A DNA stretch of 64,000 bases from Meridianimarinicoccus sp. MJW13. GTDB lineage: Bacteria > Pseudomonadota > Alphaproteobacteria > Rhodobacterales > Rhodobacteraceae. Positions within the stretch are counted from its first letter, which is position 1. The number at the start of each line of letters is the position of its first letter. The stretch is taken from positions 372,001 through 436,000 of the forward strand of contig NZ_JACNMU010000002.1 in NCBI RefSeq assembly GCF_014901205.1, written 5' to 3'. The position numbers and the translations under genes were made by a program. Below the pieces are notes generated by a model. It worked only from the letters and a program-made list of their open reading frames with translations. It searched no databases and was not told where the DNA came from. Below, in pieces: positions 7,803-16,577 of this stretch.

Positions 7803-9065
7803 TTATTGGAACACGGCGTTGGGCGCATCCAGGCTGTCGGAGCCTTCGATGCCGACACCGTCCAGCCCGATCACATCCACGGCCCGTTCGATGTTGCGGG
7901 TCTGGGCGACCAGCGCGTCGATGGCGGTCTGAACCAGCGCGTTGCCCTCGGGGTTGCCCATGCCCAGCAGCTGGTCATAGGCTGTGCCGGCCTCGGCCGA
8001 AGCCACCAGCCCGCCCAGAGCCGCGACACTGGCATCCAGATCGCTCAGCAGGTTGGTTGCCAGATCGGCATCGGCGCTGGCCACCACATCTTGCAGCGAG
8101 GGGCCTTCGACAATGCTGCCGTCGATGCGGGTGTAGCTGCCGGTATAGACGTTGCGGATGCCCACGCCGTCAAAGAAATGGCTGGCGTGGGTGTTGTCCG
8201 AGAAGCAGTCCTGCTCTTCTTCCGGATCGTGCAGCAGCACGCCAAGCTTCATGCGCTCGCCCGCCAGTTCGCCGTAGGACAACGAGCCCATGCCGGTGAA
8301 GGCCATGACCATACCCTGCAGCGGGTCGGCGGTCACATCGGCGCGGCCCTGGCCACCTTCGCCCCAGGCGGCGACGATGTCTTCAAGATCCGAAATCAGC
8401 AGGTCGGTTGCGGCCTTCAGATAGGCAACCCGGCGGTCACAGTTGCCACCCGTACAGTTGGCCGGATCGAAATCGCTGGCCGGACGCGCGCCTGCGCCGG
8501 GTCCGGTGCCGTTCAGGTCCTGCCCCCAGAGCAGGAATTCGATGGCGTGGTAGCCGGTGGCGACATTGGCCTCGATGCCGTCGATCTCGTGCAGGCTTTC
8601 CAGCAGCGCCGGGGTGATCTCGGTGGCGTCGACCGTGGTGCCGGAAATCTCGAAGGTCGGGTTGGCGATCACGTTGACCACCGAATAAGGGTTCTCGTCA
8701 TTGGCGCCCAGCATCGGGTCGATGTAGTCGATCAGCCCTTCGTCCAGCGGCCAGGCGTTCACCTTGCCTTCCCAGTCATCGACCACCGGGTTTCCGAAGC
8801 GGAAAACCTCGGTCTGCTGATAGGGCACGCGGGCGGCGATCCAGGCGGCCCTGGCGGCGTCCAGTGTTGCGTCGGACGGCGCGGCGATCAGGGCATCGAC
8901 GGCGGCGTTCAATTCGCGCGCCCGGATCAGGCTGTCCTCGAAACCGGCATGGGCGATGTCGGCGTAATTGGCGACAACGGCGGCGGGATCGGCGGCATGG
9001 GCCGCCGTGGCCAGCGGGGCTGCGGACAGCAGCAAAGCGGCAAGGCGCAGGGTGGGACGGGGCAT
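7803..9065 (-). CDS. imelysin-family periplasmic protein (IrpA-like)
   Basis: A 420-residue secreted protein (signal peptide 1-24, ending AHA). It keeps the full GxHxxE imelysin motif as GYHAIE (171-176; H173, E176) and the downstream EFLLWGQD. IrpA-type proteins are iron-regulated and lie in the periplasm or outer membrane. It is first in a cluster with a di-haem oxidoreductase, a second imelysin and DUF1513. TAAGGAGATACC precedes the ATG, an excellent ribosome-binding site. The leader carries two inverted repeats, pointing to regulation, probably by metal availability. Confidence 0.9.
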   Translation of the reverse strand: MPRPTLRLAALLLSAAPLATAAHAADPAAVVANYADIAHAGFEDSLIRARELNAAVDALIAAPSDATLDAARAAWIAARVPYQQTEVFRFGNPVVDDWEGKVNAWPLDEGLIDYIDPMLGANDENPYSVVNVIANPTFEISGTTVDATEITPALLESLHEIDGIEANVATGYHAIEFLLWGQDLNGTGPGAGARPASDFDPANCTGGNCDRRVAYLKAATDLLISDLEDIVAAWGEGGQGRADVTADPLQGMVMAFTGMGSLSYGELAGERMKLGVLLHDPEEEQDCFSDNTHASHFFDGVGIRNVYTGSYTRIDGSIVEGPSLQDVVASADADLATNLLSDLDASVAALGGLVASAEAGTAYDQLLGMGNPEGNALVQTAIDALVAQTRNIERAVDVIGLDGVGIEGSDSLDAPNAVFQ

Positions 9066-9084
9066 GGTATCTCCTTAAATCAAG

Positions 9085-9105
9085 GCCCGCCGGAAAGGGG
9101 CGGGC
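9085..9105 (-). promoter_or_regulatory. proximal leader hairpin of the imelysin operon
   Basis: GCCCGCC / GGCGGGC perfect stem with a 7-base loop, ending about 20 bases before the first imelysin ATG. It leaves the ribosome-binding site free; it may stabilise the message or pause polymerase. Confidence 0.4.
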
Positions 9106-9128
9106 ATTGCGCGGACGTTAGCCGATGG

Positions 9129-9159
9129 TTTTTGTCGGGAAAACCCTTTCCGACAAAAA
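9129..9159 (-). promoter_or_regulatory. long inverted repeat upstream of the imelysin operon, candidate operator
   Basis: TTTTTGTCGG (9129-9138) and CCGACAAAAA (9150-9159) are perfect 10-bp arms; AAA/TTT inside extend the dyad around one unpaired G. It lies 64 bases upstream of the imelysin start, where a repressor site would overlap the promoter (a possible minus-strand -10 is TAACGT just downstream). Neither orientation has a terminator-like T run. The iron context suggests a metal-responsive regulator, but it does not match a Fur box I can recognise. Confidence 0.45.
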
Positions 9160-9570
9160 TAATCGGGAAAATTGCGAGAGGGCCGAAACAGCCTGCCACG
9201 ATGTCCGCCTCCGACATCTGGCCCTTGGTGTGGATCCGCAACGCGTTGTTTTCATGTACCGAAGCAACTTCGTCAGTCAGGGCCGCGCCATCCTTGCGCA
9301 GGTTGGCGTTGTCGGGGATGGCGCTGAGTCCACAGGGCAGGCGTTGGGGCTATTGTCGCAGGCGAGGCCACAACCTGCCACGGCTGGAACCATGCAGGTA
9401 CGCCAAATCGGGCGGCCAGCTTCCTTTGGCAGACCCCGCCGCCTGTGTTCCGGGCGGGCCGGATGTCGCCTTCACCGGCTGTCGTGGCCTTACCCGATTC
9501 GGCCTTCGCGGGGCCGTTCCGGGGGAACTCGGTGAAGGACAGGGTGTTGGCGCTCAGGTCGCTTGCGGTG
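9160..9570. other. 411-bp gap without a convincing gene
   Basis: No recognised product on either strand. The best minus-strand open stretch runs from 9349 to a stop at 9080 (89 codons) with normal GC-rich third positions in its middle, but its only ATG (9217) would give 45 residues and the frame crosses the inverted repeat. A plus-strand frame of 136 codons (9125-9535) has an unusual, Arg/Ser-rich composition. The gap could hold a degraded gene, a long leader or a small RNA. Confidence 0.4.
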
Positions 9571-10131
9571 TCAGCCTGCGCCGGCCTCTTTCAGGGCGGT
9601 GAGGATGGCGCGGGCGCTGTCGCTGTCCCATTCCGCGTCGCCGCGCAGGCGGGCGATCTCTTGTCCGTCGCGGTTCAGGATCACGGTGATCGGCAGGCCC
9701 AGAATGCTCATTTCCCGCGCCACCGCCTGCTTGGGGTCGGTATAGCGGGGCAGGTGGGTGATCCCGTATTCAGAGAAGAAACGGTCGATCCCGGCGGGGT
9801 TGTTGCGGCCCGTGGCCAAGGTTACCACGCGAAAGCCATCGTCCCCCATCTCGGCCTGAATGCGGTTCAGCCCCGGCATCTCTTTGCGGCAGGGTGCGCA
9901 CCATGTGGCCCAGAAGTTCAGCAGTACGATCTCGCCCTCGAAATCGGCCAATGTCAGCGTGCTTCCATCCACGTCCCAAAAGGCCTGTTCCGACGCGGGC
10001 TTGGGCGTCTCGTGGAACACCAGCTTCTTCATGTCGCCGTCGCGCAGGGCATTCAGGCTGTCCAGATCGGTTTCGGCCTGCGCCAGAACGGGGGTCAGGG
10101 CCAGCAGCGTGGCCAGGATCACGGATTTCAT
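9571..10131 (-). CDS. TlpA-like periplasmic thioredoxin
   Basis: A 186-residue exported thioredoxin-fold protein. Signal peptide 1-19 (AQA), then [12 protein letters not shown] with the redox pair at WCAPC (77-81), and the cis-Pro loop LGLPITVIL further on. TlpA/ResA proteins reduce disulfides in the periplasm, for example for cytochrome c haem attachment or copper-site assembly of oxidase. The ATG at 10131 gives a normal signal sequence; the frame is open far upstream only because it is antisense to argH. Divergent from argH. Confidence 0.92.
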   Translation of the reverse strand: MKSVILATLLALTPVLAQAETDLDSLNALRDGDMKKLVFHETPKPASEQAFWDVDGSTLTLADFEGEIVLLNFWATWCAPCRKEMPGLNRIQAEMGDDGFRVVTLATGRNNPAGIDRFFSEYGITHLPRYTDPKQAVAREMSILGLPITVILNRDGQEIARLRGDAEWDSDSARAILTALKEAGAG

Positions 10132-10278
10132 CGCAGTCTCCTGTATTTCGTCCAGATGTGCCGTCTCGCCCCACAAGGTCAAGCGCGGCAGGCCCCAGCA
10201 CGCGGGGTTGTGAAGCGATTTGCGCCGCCCCGGCGGCTTGCCTATAGAGTCGCGCAGGATTTCACAGCGAGGGTCACC

Positions 10279-11670
10279 ATGGGCGAGCGGTCGAGCAATC
10301 AGATGTGGGGCGGGCGGTTCAGCGCCGGGCCCGACGCGATCATGGAGGCGATCAACGCCTCGATCAGCTATGACCAGCGTCTCAGCGATCAGGATATCAC
10401 CGGGTCCAAGGCCCATGCCGCGATGCTGGCCGCGCAGGGCATCATCACTGGCGAGGATCTGGCCGCGATCACCGACGGTCTGACCCGCGTCAAGGCCGAG
10501 ATCGACGGCGGCGAATTTGCCTTCTCGGCGGCGCTGGAAGACATCCATATGAACGTCGAGGCGCGGCTGCGCGAATTGATCGGCGCGGCGGCGGGCCGTC
10601 TGCACACCGCCCGGTCGCGCAACGATCAGGTGGCGACCGATTTCCGCCTGTGGGTGCGCGACCAATGCGATGCCGCCGTGCAGGGACTGGAGGCGCTGCA
10701 AAAGGCGTTGCTGTCGCAGGCCGAGGCCGGGGCCGACTGGGTGATGCCGGGCTTTACCCATCTGCAAACCGCCCAGCCGGTGACCTGGGGCCATCACATG
10801 ATGGCCTATGTCGAAATGTTCGGCCGTGACAAGTCGCGCTTTGCCGATGCCCGCGCGCGGATGAACGAAAGCCCGCTGGGGGCGGCAGCATTGGCGGGCA
10901 CCTCTTTCCCCATCGATCGCCATGCCACGGCGGCGGCATTGGGCTTTGACCGGCCCATGGCCAATTCGCTGGATGCGGTCAGCGACCGCGACTTCGCGCT
11001 GGAATTCCTGGCCGCCAGTTCGATCTGTGCGATGCATCTGTCGCGCCTGTCGGAAGAGCTGGTGATCTGGTCCTCGGCGCAGTTCCGTTTCGTGACGCTC
11101 TCGGACCGGTTCTCGACCGGTTCGTCGATCATGCCGCAGAAGAAGAACCCGGACGCGGCGGAACTGATTCGCGCCAAGATCGGTCGCATCGTCGGGGCCA
11201 ATGTGGCGTTGCTGACGGTGATGAAGGGGCTGCCGCTGGCCTATTCCAAGGACATGCAGGAAGACAAGGAACAGGTCTTCGATGCCGCCGATACGCTGAT
11301 GCTGGCGCTGGCGGCGATGACCGGGATGGCCACGGATATGACCGGCAACAAGGATGCGCTGGAGGCCGCGGCGTCCTCGGGATTCTCCACCGCAACCGAT
11401 CTGGCAGACTGGCTGGTGCGAGAGTTGAACCTGCCGTTCCGCGACGCCCATCACGTCACCGGCGCGCTTGTGGCGATGGCCGAGGGTCGCGGTGTCGATC
11501 TGCCCGATCTCACCCTTGAGGACATGCAATCGGTACACGACGGCATCCGGGGGGATATCTTTGACGTGCTGGGTGTGCATAATTCGGTGGCAAGCCGCAC
11601 CAGCTTTGGCGGCACCGCGCCCAGCCAGGTGCGGACCCAGATTGCCCGTTGGAGAGAGACCCTCACATGA
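10279..11670 (+). CDS. argH: argininosuccinate lyase
   Basis: A 463-residue cytoplasmic enzyme that splits argininosuccinate into arginine and fumarate, the last step of arginine synthesis. It shows [10 protein letters not shown] at the start, HTARSRNDQ (109-117) and the fumarase/aspartase signature [12 protein letters not shown] (281-292) with its mobile catalytic Ser. Length is typical. The ATG at 10279 is chosen because the family N-terminus begins there. Its stop overlaps the next lipoprotein start by 4 bases (ATGA). Confidence 0.97.
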   Translation: MGERSSNQMWGGRFSAGPDAIMEAINASISYDQRLSDQDITGSKAHAAMLAAQGIITGEDLAAITDGLTRVKAEIDGGEFAFSAALEDIHMNVEARLRELIGAAAGRLHTARSRNDQVATDFRLWVRDQCDAAVQGLEALQKALLSQAEAGADWVMPGFTHLQTAQPVTWGHHMMAYVEMFGRDKSRFADARARMNESPLGAAALAGTSFPIDRHATAAALGFDRPMANSLDAVSDRDFALEFLAASSICAMHLSRLSEELVIWSSAQFRFVTLSDRFSTGSSIMPQKKNPDAAELIRAKIGRIVGANVALLTVMKGLPLAYSKDMQEDKEQVFDAADTLMLALAAMTGMATDMTGNKDALEAAASSGFSTATDLADWLVRELNLPFRDAHHVTGALVAMAEGRGVDLPDLTLEDMQSVHDGIRGDIFDVLGVHNSVASRTSFGGTAPSQVRTQIARWRETLT

Positions 11671-11978
11671 CCCTCGCCCGCCTGTACCGACTCTTCGCCG
11701 TTCTGATTCTGGCCGCCGGACTGAGTGCCTGTGGCCCCCCGCAGCCCGACCTTGGCGCCTCGGTGGGGCCCGGTGGGGCAGGGGCCCATGCCGGCGTGCA
11801 GTCGGGACGGGTCAGTGCCGGGGTCAGCACCTCGGGCACCTATGCGGCTGTCGACGTGGTGCAAACCGACAAGGTTGATGTGACCGTGGGCACCCATGGG
11901 GCCGGCGCTTCGGTCCGGGTCGGCAACAGCCCGGTGCGCATCGGTCTGGGAACTGGCGGCCTGAGGCTGGGCATCTGA
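11667..11978 (+). CDS. small lipoprotein after argH, function unknown
   Basis: A 103-residue protein with a lipobox LSAC (Cys22) after a hydrophobic signal. The mature part is Gly/Ala/Val-rich with repeated short beta-like pieces, e.g. [14 protein letters not shown] and [13 protein letters not shown], without known domain. Start overlaps the argH stop by 4 bases and its own stop overlaps the next lipoprotein start, so the three are translationally coupled. Probably an envelope lipoprotein; no specific role can be given. Confidence 0.8.
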   Translation: MTLARLYRLFAVLILAAGLSACGPPQPDLGASVGPGGAGAHAGVQSGRVSAGVSTSGTYAAVDVVQTDKVDVTVGTHGAGASVRVGNSPVRIGLGTGGLRLGI

Positions 11979-12127
11979 TGATCCGCCTCGCCGCGGCCTT
12001 CGGGCTGGCCTTTCTGCTGACCGGTTGCGGTCTGGAAGGCCCGCCGGTCGCCCCGCCGCCCAAGGAAAAACCCGCCACCGGCGTCAAGGTCACCGGCGAT
12101 GCCCGTGTGGGCGTGGTCAAGCGCTGA
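11978..12127 (+). CDS. lptM: LptM (YifL)-like small lipoprotein
   Basis: A 49-residue lipoprotein: signal with lipobox LTGC (Cys17), then CGLEGPPVAPPPKEKP. This matches the CGxKGPLYxP-type start of LptM, the E. coli lipoprotein encoded just upstream of dapF near lysA-type genes, which helps the LptD/LptE lipopolysaccharide translocon form its native disulfides. The position between argH and lysA agrees with that family. Start overlaps the upstream stop as TGATG. The symbol rests on motif and context, not on alignment. Confidence 0.7.
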   Translation: MIRLAAAFGLAFLLTGCGLEGPPVAPPPKEKPATGVKVTGDARVGVVKR

Positions 12128-12188
12128 TCCGGCGCGACTTCCGCCGGGGCTGCCCTATGTGTCGGGAAACCCTGCAAGCGAGGTCCCG

Positions 12189-12512
12189 ATGCACAACCTG
12201 CTGTCCTGGCGTGGCCTGTTCCTGATCCTTGCGATCTGGGGCGCCATCCATCCGATGTATTACTTCCTCCGCTTCATGCGGGTCGAAGGCGGCGGACTGG
12301 GCGGGTTGATCGACGCCTGGTACGTGAACGACAGCACCACCGGCCTGACCTGGGATCTGACCATTGCGGCCATCGCGCTGACGGTCTGGGTTGTTCGCGA
12401 CACCCTGCAAACGCGGCGGTGGTCCTGCCTTCTGGCCATCCCGGCGACTTTCTGCATCGGTGTCAGCTGTGGCCTGCCGCTGTTTGCCTTCCTGCGGCTG
12501 GGCGGACGCTAG
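12189..12512 (+). CDS. DUF2834-type integral membrane protein
   Basis: A 107-residue protein with three hydrophobic helices, starting about residues 8, 54 and 81, and the NDSTTGLTWDLTI segment between helices one and two that is typical of DUF2834. The family is of unknown function. ATG at 12189 follows GCGAGGTCCCG. It sits 61 bases after the LptM-like gene and before lysA; no functional link is evident. Confidence 0.7.
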   Translation: MHNLLSWRGLFLILAIWGAIHPMYYFLRFMRVEGGGLGGLIDAWYVNDSTTGLTWDLTIAAIALTVWVVRDTLQTRRWSCLLAIPATFCIGVSCGLPLFAFLRLGGR

Positions 12513-12656
12513 AGCCGCGTTTCCATCGCCATCTTGTGCGGGCAAGTGGCGGCGGCGGGGGCCGATAAGGGCAGCGGTCCCGCCCCGATCTGTTCTGTTG
12601 ATTACCGGCAACTGTCTGCTAAGAGGCGCGGGTGTGAATTGCCGGGGGCCAGGGTC

Positions 12657-13934
12657 ATGGATCATTTTCTCTATCGCGAGGGCGTACTGCACGCCGAGGA
12701 TGTACCCGTGGCCGAGATTGCCGCGCAGGTCGGCACGCCGTTCTACTGCTATTCCGCCGCCACGCTGACCCGGCATTTCCGCCTGTTCGACGAGGCCCTG
12801 GACGGGCTGGAGCATCTGGTCTGCTTCGCGATGAAATCCAATTCCAACGTGGCGGTGCTGAAGCTGCTGGCCGCCGAGGGCGCCGGGATGGACGTGGTCT
12901 CGGGCGGCGAATATGCCCGCGCCAAGGCCGCCGGGGTGCCCGGTGACCGCATCGTGTTTTCCGGCGTTGGCAAGACCCGTGACGAAATGCGCGCGGCGCT
13001 GGAAGGCGGCATCCGCCAGTTCAACGTCGAATCCGAACCCGAGATGCGGGCGCTGTCCGAGGTCGCGGCCTCGATGGGTCTGCGCGCCCCGATCGCCATC
13101 CGGGTGAACCCGGACGTGGATGCCCGCACCCATGCCAAGATCGCGACCGGAAAGTCCGAGAACAAGTTCGGCATCCCGATTTCCCGCGCCCGCGAGGTTT
13201 ATGCCGAGGCCGCCGCCCTGCCGGGGATCGAGGTTGTGGGCATTGACGTCCACATCGGCTCGCAACTGGTGGAGCTTGAGCCGTTCGAGCTGGCCTATAC
13301 CAAGGTGGCCGAACTGACCCGCGCCCTGCGCGCCGACGGCCATGACATCCGCCGTCTGGATCTGGGCGGCGGTCTGGGCATCCCCTACACGCGGTCAAAC
13401 GAGGCACCGCCGCTGCCGCGCGATTATGGCGATCTGATCAAGCGCACGGTGGGCGATCTGGGCTGCGAGGTCGAGATCGAGCCGGGCCGCCTGATTTCCG
13501 GCAATGCCGGCATCATGGTCAGCAAGGTGATCTATGTGAAATCCGGCGAGGGCCGGGATTTCCTGATCCTCGACGGGGCGATGAATGATCTGGTGCGCCC
13601 GTCCATGTACGACGCGCACCATGACATCGTGCCGGTGATCGAGCCCGCCGCCGGGGCCGAGCAGCAGCCCTACGACATCGTCGGCCCGGTCTGCGAATCG
13701 GGGGATACCTTTGCCCGGCAACGTCCGATGCCGGTGTTGCAACCCGACGATCTGGTCGCCTTCCGCTCGGCCGGGGCCTATGGCGCGGTGATGGCGTCGG
13801 AATACAACTCGCGCCCCCTGATCCCCGAGGTTCTGGTGCAGGGCGACAAATGGGCGGTGATCCGGGCGCGCCCCAGTTTCGAGGAAATGATCGGCCGCGA
13901 TCGGGTGCCCGACTGGCTGGACGCCGACACCTGA
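12657..13934 (+). CDS. lysA: diaminopimelate decarboxylase
   Basis: A 425-residue PLP enzyme of the fold-III alanine-racemase type that converts meso-diaminopimelate to lysine. The PLP lysine is K60 in CFAMKSNSN; HIGSQL, the glycine-rich DLGGGLGIPY and the GPVCESGDTF segment with the catalytic Cys are all present. The ATG at 12657 gives the usual start MDHFLYREG. The argH/lipoprotein/lysA order is common in this order of bacteria. Nothing unusual in sequence. Confidence 0.97.
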   Translation: MDHFLYREGVLHAEDVPVAEIAAQVGTPFYCYSAATLTRHFRLFDEALDGLEHLVCFAMKSNSNVAVLKLLAAEGAGMDVVSGGEYARAKAAGVPGDRIVFSGVGKTRDEMRAALEGGIRQFNVESEPEMRALSEVAASMGLRAPIAIRVNPDVDARTHAKIATGKSENKFGIPISRAREVYAEAAALPGIEVVGIDVHIGSQLVELEPFELAYTKVAELTRALRADGHDIRRLDLGGGLGIPYTRSNEAPPLPRDYGDLIKRTVGDLGCEVEIEPGRLISGNAGIMVSKVIYVKSGEGRDFLILDGAMNDLVRPSMYDAHHDIVPVIEPAAGAEQQPYDIVGPVCESGDTFARQRPMPVLQPDDLVAFRSAGAYGAVMASEYNSRPLIPEVLVQGDKWAVIRARPSFEEMIGRDRVPDWLDADT

Positions 13935-14002
13935 GCGCTGCTGCCCGCGAAAAACCGCCCTGACAGGCATTTGTGATCGCCCCGGCCTTTGACCTTTTGC
14001 GA

Positions 14003-14043
14003 CGCTGGGTTACCGTTTCAGCGTGAAACGCTGTATCCCAGCG
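14003..14043 (+). promoter_or_regulatory. interrupted dyad upstream of the TIGR02302 gene
   Basis: Outer arms CGCTGGG (14003-14009) and CCCAGCG (14037-14043) enclose inner arms GTTTCA and TGAAAC around GCG. A weak promoter (TTGACC at 13989, TACCGT at 14011) would place it over the -10 and start region, as an operator or a 5' leader hairpin ending just before the GCGGAGG ribosome-binding site. Confidence 0.4.
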
Positions 14044-14057
14044 CCGCGGAGGTCGGC

Positions 14058-16577
14058 ATGACTTCTCCCTCCACCCGGATCCTCGATCCGGCCAAGCGTC
14101 TGCGCTGGCCGTTGCGGCTGACCCTTCTGGGGCTGGTGGCCGAACGTGGGGTGCGCGCCTTCTGGCCGCTCTGGGCCGTTCTGCTGACGGTCGTCGCGGT
14201 GGCCATGCTGGGGGTGCTGGAGCAGGCGCCGGTTGAACTCTACTGGGGTGCCTACCTGGGGGCTTCGCTGGCCGGGGTCTGGAGCCTGTGGTGGGCGCTG
14301 CGCCGGTTCCGCTGGCCGTCCTGGGTCGAGGCCGAAGAGCGGCTGGATGCCTCGCTGTCCGGACGCCCGATTGCGGCGCTGCGCGATGCGCAGGCAATCG
14401 GTGCCGGGGATGCCGGGTCGGAGCAGGTCTGGGCCGCGCATCGCTCGCGCATGGCGGCCAGGCTGTCCCGCGCCCGCGCCGTGGTGCCCGATCTGCACCT
14501 GTCGCGATTTGACCGCTATGGGCTGCGCTACACCGCGCTGACCCTGTTTGCGATAGCGCTTCTGTTCGGCTCGGTCCTGCGGCTCGATCCGGCGCACAAC
14601 AGCCCGCTGGCGGGCTCGGGCACGGTGATCGCGGGCCCGTCTTGGGAAGGCTGGCTGACCCCGCCCGCCTATACCGGGCGGCCCAGCCTGTATCTGAACG
14701 ACCTGCCGCCCGGCGCGCTGACCCTGCCTGCGGGCACCCGGATCGACCTGCGGCTCTACGGCAGGCCGGGCGATCTGGCGGTCTCGGAAACCGTCTCGGG
14801 CCGCACCGGCGAGCTGGACAGCGCCGCGGCCCCGTCGCAGGCCTTCGAAGTGACGCAAGCGGGCGAGTTGGCCATCCTTGGCGAAGGCGGGGCGGAATGG
14901 ATCATCACGCTGGCCACCGATGCGCCGCCGCAGGTCGCGCCCGAGGGGCCGCTGGAAGTCAAAGTCGACGGCGAGTTTTCGCAGCCCTTTGCCGCCAGCG
15001 ATGACTATGGCGTCGAGGCCGGAGAGGTCGAGTTCGCCCTTGATCTGCCGGCGGTGCCGCGCAGCTACGGTCTGGCCGCCGACCCCGACCCGCGCGCGCC
15101 GGTGATCGCCGCCCTGCCGATGCCGATCACCGGTGGGCGCGAGGCGTTCTCCGAGATCCTAGTCGAGGATTTCTCGAAACATCCCTGGGCCGGGCTGCCG
15201 GTGGTGATGACTTTCCGGGTGACCGATGCCGCCGGCAACACGGGCGCCAGCGATCCCCTGACCCTGACCCTGCCGGCGCGCCGGTTCTTCGAACCGCTGG
15301 CGCAGGCGCTGATCGAACAACGCCGCGATCTGCTGTGGGCGCGGGCCAACGCGCCGCGCGTGGCGCAGCTCTTGCGGGCGATTTCGCATCGGCCCGAAGA
15401 CCTGTTCCAGATCCAGACCGATTATCTGCGGGTCCGCACCATCGCCCGCGCGCTGGAAGCCTCGGCACCCGCCGACATCGACCAGGAGTTGCAGGAGGAC
15501 ATGGCCGAAACCCTGTGGGAACTGGCCCTCAAGATCGAAGAAGGCGATCTATCCGATGCCATGGCGCGACTGCGCCGCGCGCAGGAAAAGCTGGCCGAAG
15601 CGATGCGCGACGGCGCCACGGACAGCGAAATCGATCAGTTGATGCAGGAACTGCGCGAAGCGATGCAGGACGTCATGCGCCAACTGGCACAGCAGCAGCG
15701 CGACAACGATCAGGAGCGTGAGTTCGCCGAAGGGCAGGAGATTACCGGCCAGCAGCTGGAAGACCTGCTCGACCGCCTGCAACAGCTGATGCAGGAAGGC
15801 CGGATGGCCGAGGCGCAGCAGTTGCTCGATCAGATCGCCCGGATGATGCAGAACATGCAGATGGCCCAGGGCCAGCCCGGCGGGCAGGGAAGCCAGGGCC
15901 AGCAGGCGCTGAACGGCTTGCGCGAGACCCTGCGCGACCAGCAGAACCTGTCCGACGATTCGTTCCAGGGGCTGCAGGGGCAGCAGCCGGGGCGCGAGCT
16001 GGGGCAAGGTCAGGGACAGCCCGGACAAGGCCAGCCCGGCCAGCCGGGGGGCGAAAACGGCGCCCCGCAGGGCACCGAGGGGCTGGCGCAGGATCTGGCC
16101 GACCGCCAGCAGGCGCTGCGCGACACCCTGCGCAACCAGCAGCAATCGCTGCCGGGTACCGGCGAAGGCTCGGACGCCGCGCGCGAGGCGCTGGAAGGGG
16201 CGGGCCGCGCCATGGATGAGGCCGAAGAGGCCTTGCGCCGCAACGATCTGGCCGGGGCCATGGACAGCCAGTCCGAGGCCATGGACCGCCTGCGCGACGG
16301 CATCCGCGATCTGGGCCGTGAACTGGCGCAGGAACAGCCGGGTCAGGGGCAGGGCGGCGAGCAGCTGGGCGAGACCGCCCCCGGCAACCGCCTTGATCCG
16401 CTGGGCCGCGAGGCCACTGGCGACGGTCAGTTCGGCACGCGCGAACGGCTGTTGCAGAACGAGGATGTCTATCGCCGCGCCCGCGACCTGCTGGACGAAA
16501 TCCGCCGCCGGTCGGGCGACCAGTCCCGCCCCGAGGTCGAGTTGGACTACCTGCGCCGTTTGCTGGACCGGTTCTAG
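14058..16577 (+). CDS. TIGR02302/DUF4175 family membrane protein
   Basis: An 839-residue protein. The first 190 residues contain about three membrane helices (around 35-55, 65-85 and 160-180). A periplasmic-type beta-rich region follows to about residue 430, then a long helical part with coiled-coil character, and from about 540 to 780 a Gln/Gly-rich stretch with many QG and GQ repeats. The family is widespread in Alphaproteobacteria and uncharacterised. GCGGAGGTCGGC precedes the ATG, which decides this start over a frame opening at 13989. Ends overlapping the convergent zinc-ribbon gene by 4 bases. Confidence 0.85.
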   Translation: MTSPSTRILDPAKRLRWPLRLTLLGLVAERGVRAFWPLWAVLLTVVAVAMLGVLEQAPVELYWGAYLGASLAGVWSLWWALRRFRWPSWVEAEERLDASLSGRPIAALRDAQAIGAGDAGSEQVWAAHRSRMAARLSRARAVVPDLHLSRFDRYGLRYTALTLFAIALLFGSVLRLDPAHNSPLAGSGTVIAGPSWEGWLTPPAYTGRPSLYLNDLPPGALTLPAGTRIDLRLYGRPGDLAVSETVSGRTGELDSAAAPSQAFEVTQAGELAILGEGGAEWIITLATDAPPQVAPEGPLEVKVDGEFSQPFAASDDYGVEAGEVEFALDLPAVPRSYGLAADPDPRAPVIAALPMPITGGREAFSEILVEDFSKHPWAGLPVVMTFRVTDAAGNTGASDPLTLTLPARRFFEPLAQALIEQRRDLLWARANAPRVAQLLRAISHRPEDLFQIQTDYLRVRTIARALEASAPADIDQELQEDMAETLWELALKIEEGDLSDAMARLRRAQEKLAEAMRDGATDSEIDQLMQELREAMQDVMRQLAQQQRDNDQEREFAEGQEITGQQLEDLLDRLQQLMQEGRMAEAQQLLDQIARMMQNMQMAQGQPGGQGSQGQQALNGLRETLRDQQNLSDDSFQGLQGQQPGRELGQGQGQPGQGQPGQPGGENGAPQGTEGLAQDLADRQQALRDTLRNQQQSLPGTGEGSDAAREALEGAGRAMDEAEEALRRNDLAGAMDSQSEAMDRLRDGIRDLGRELAQEQPGQGQGGEQLGETAPGNRLDPLGREATGDGQFGTRERLLQNEDVYRRARDLLDEIRRRSGDQSRPEVELDYLRRLLDRF

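Noticed and set aside
9125-9535. 136-codon plus-strand open frame in the gap upstream of the imelysin operon
   Set aside because: It starts inside the inverted repeat, lacks a ribosome-binding site and has unusual composition; no family is recognised.
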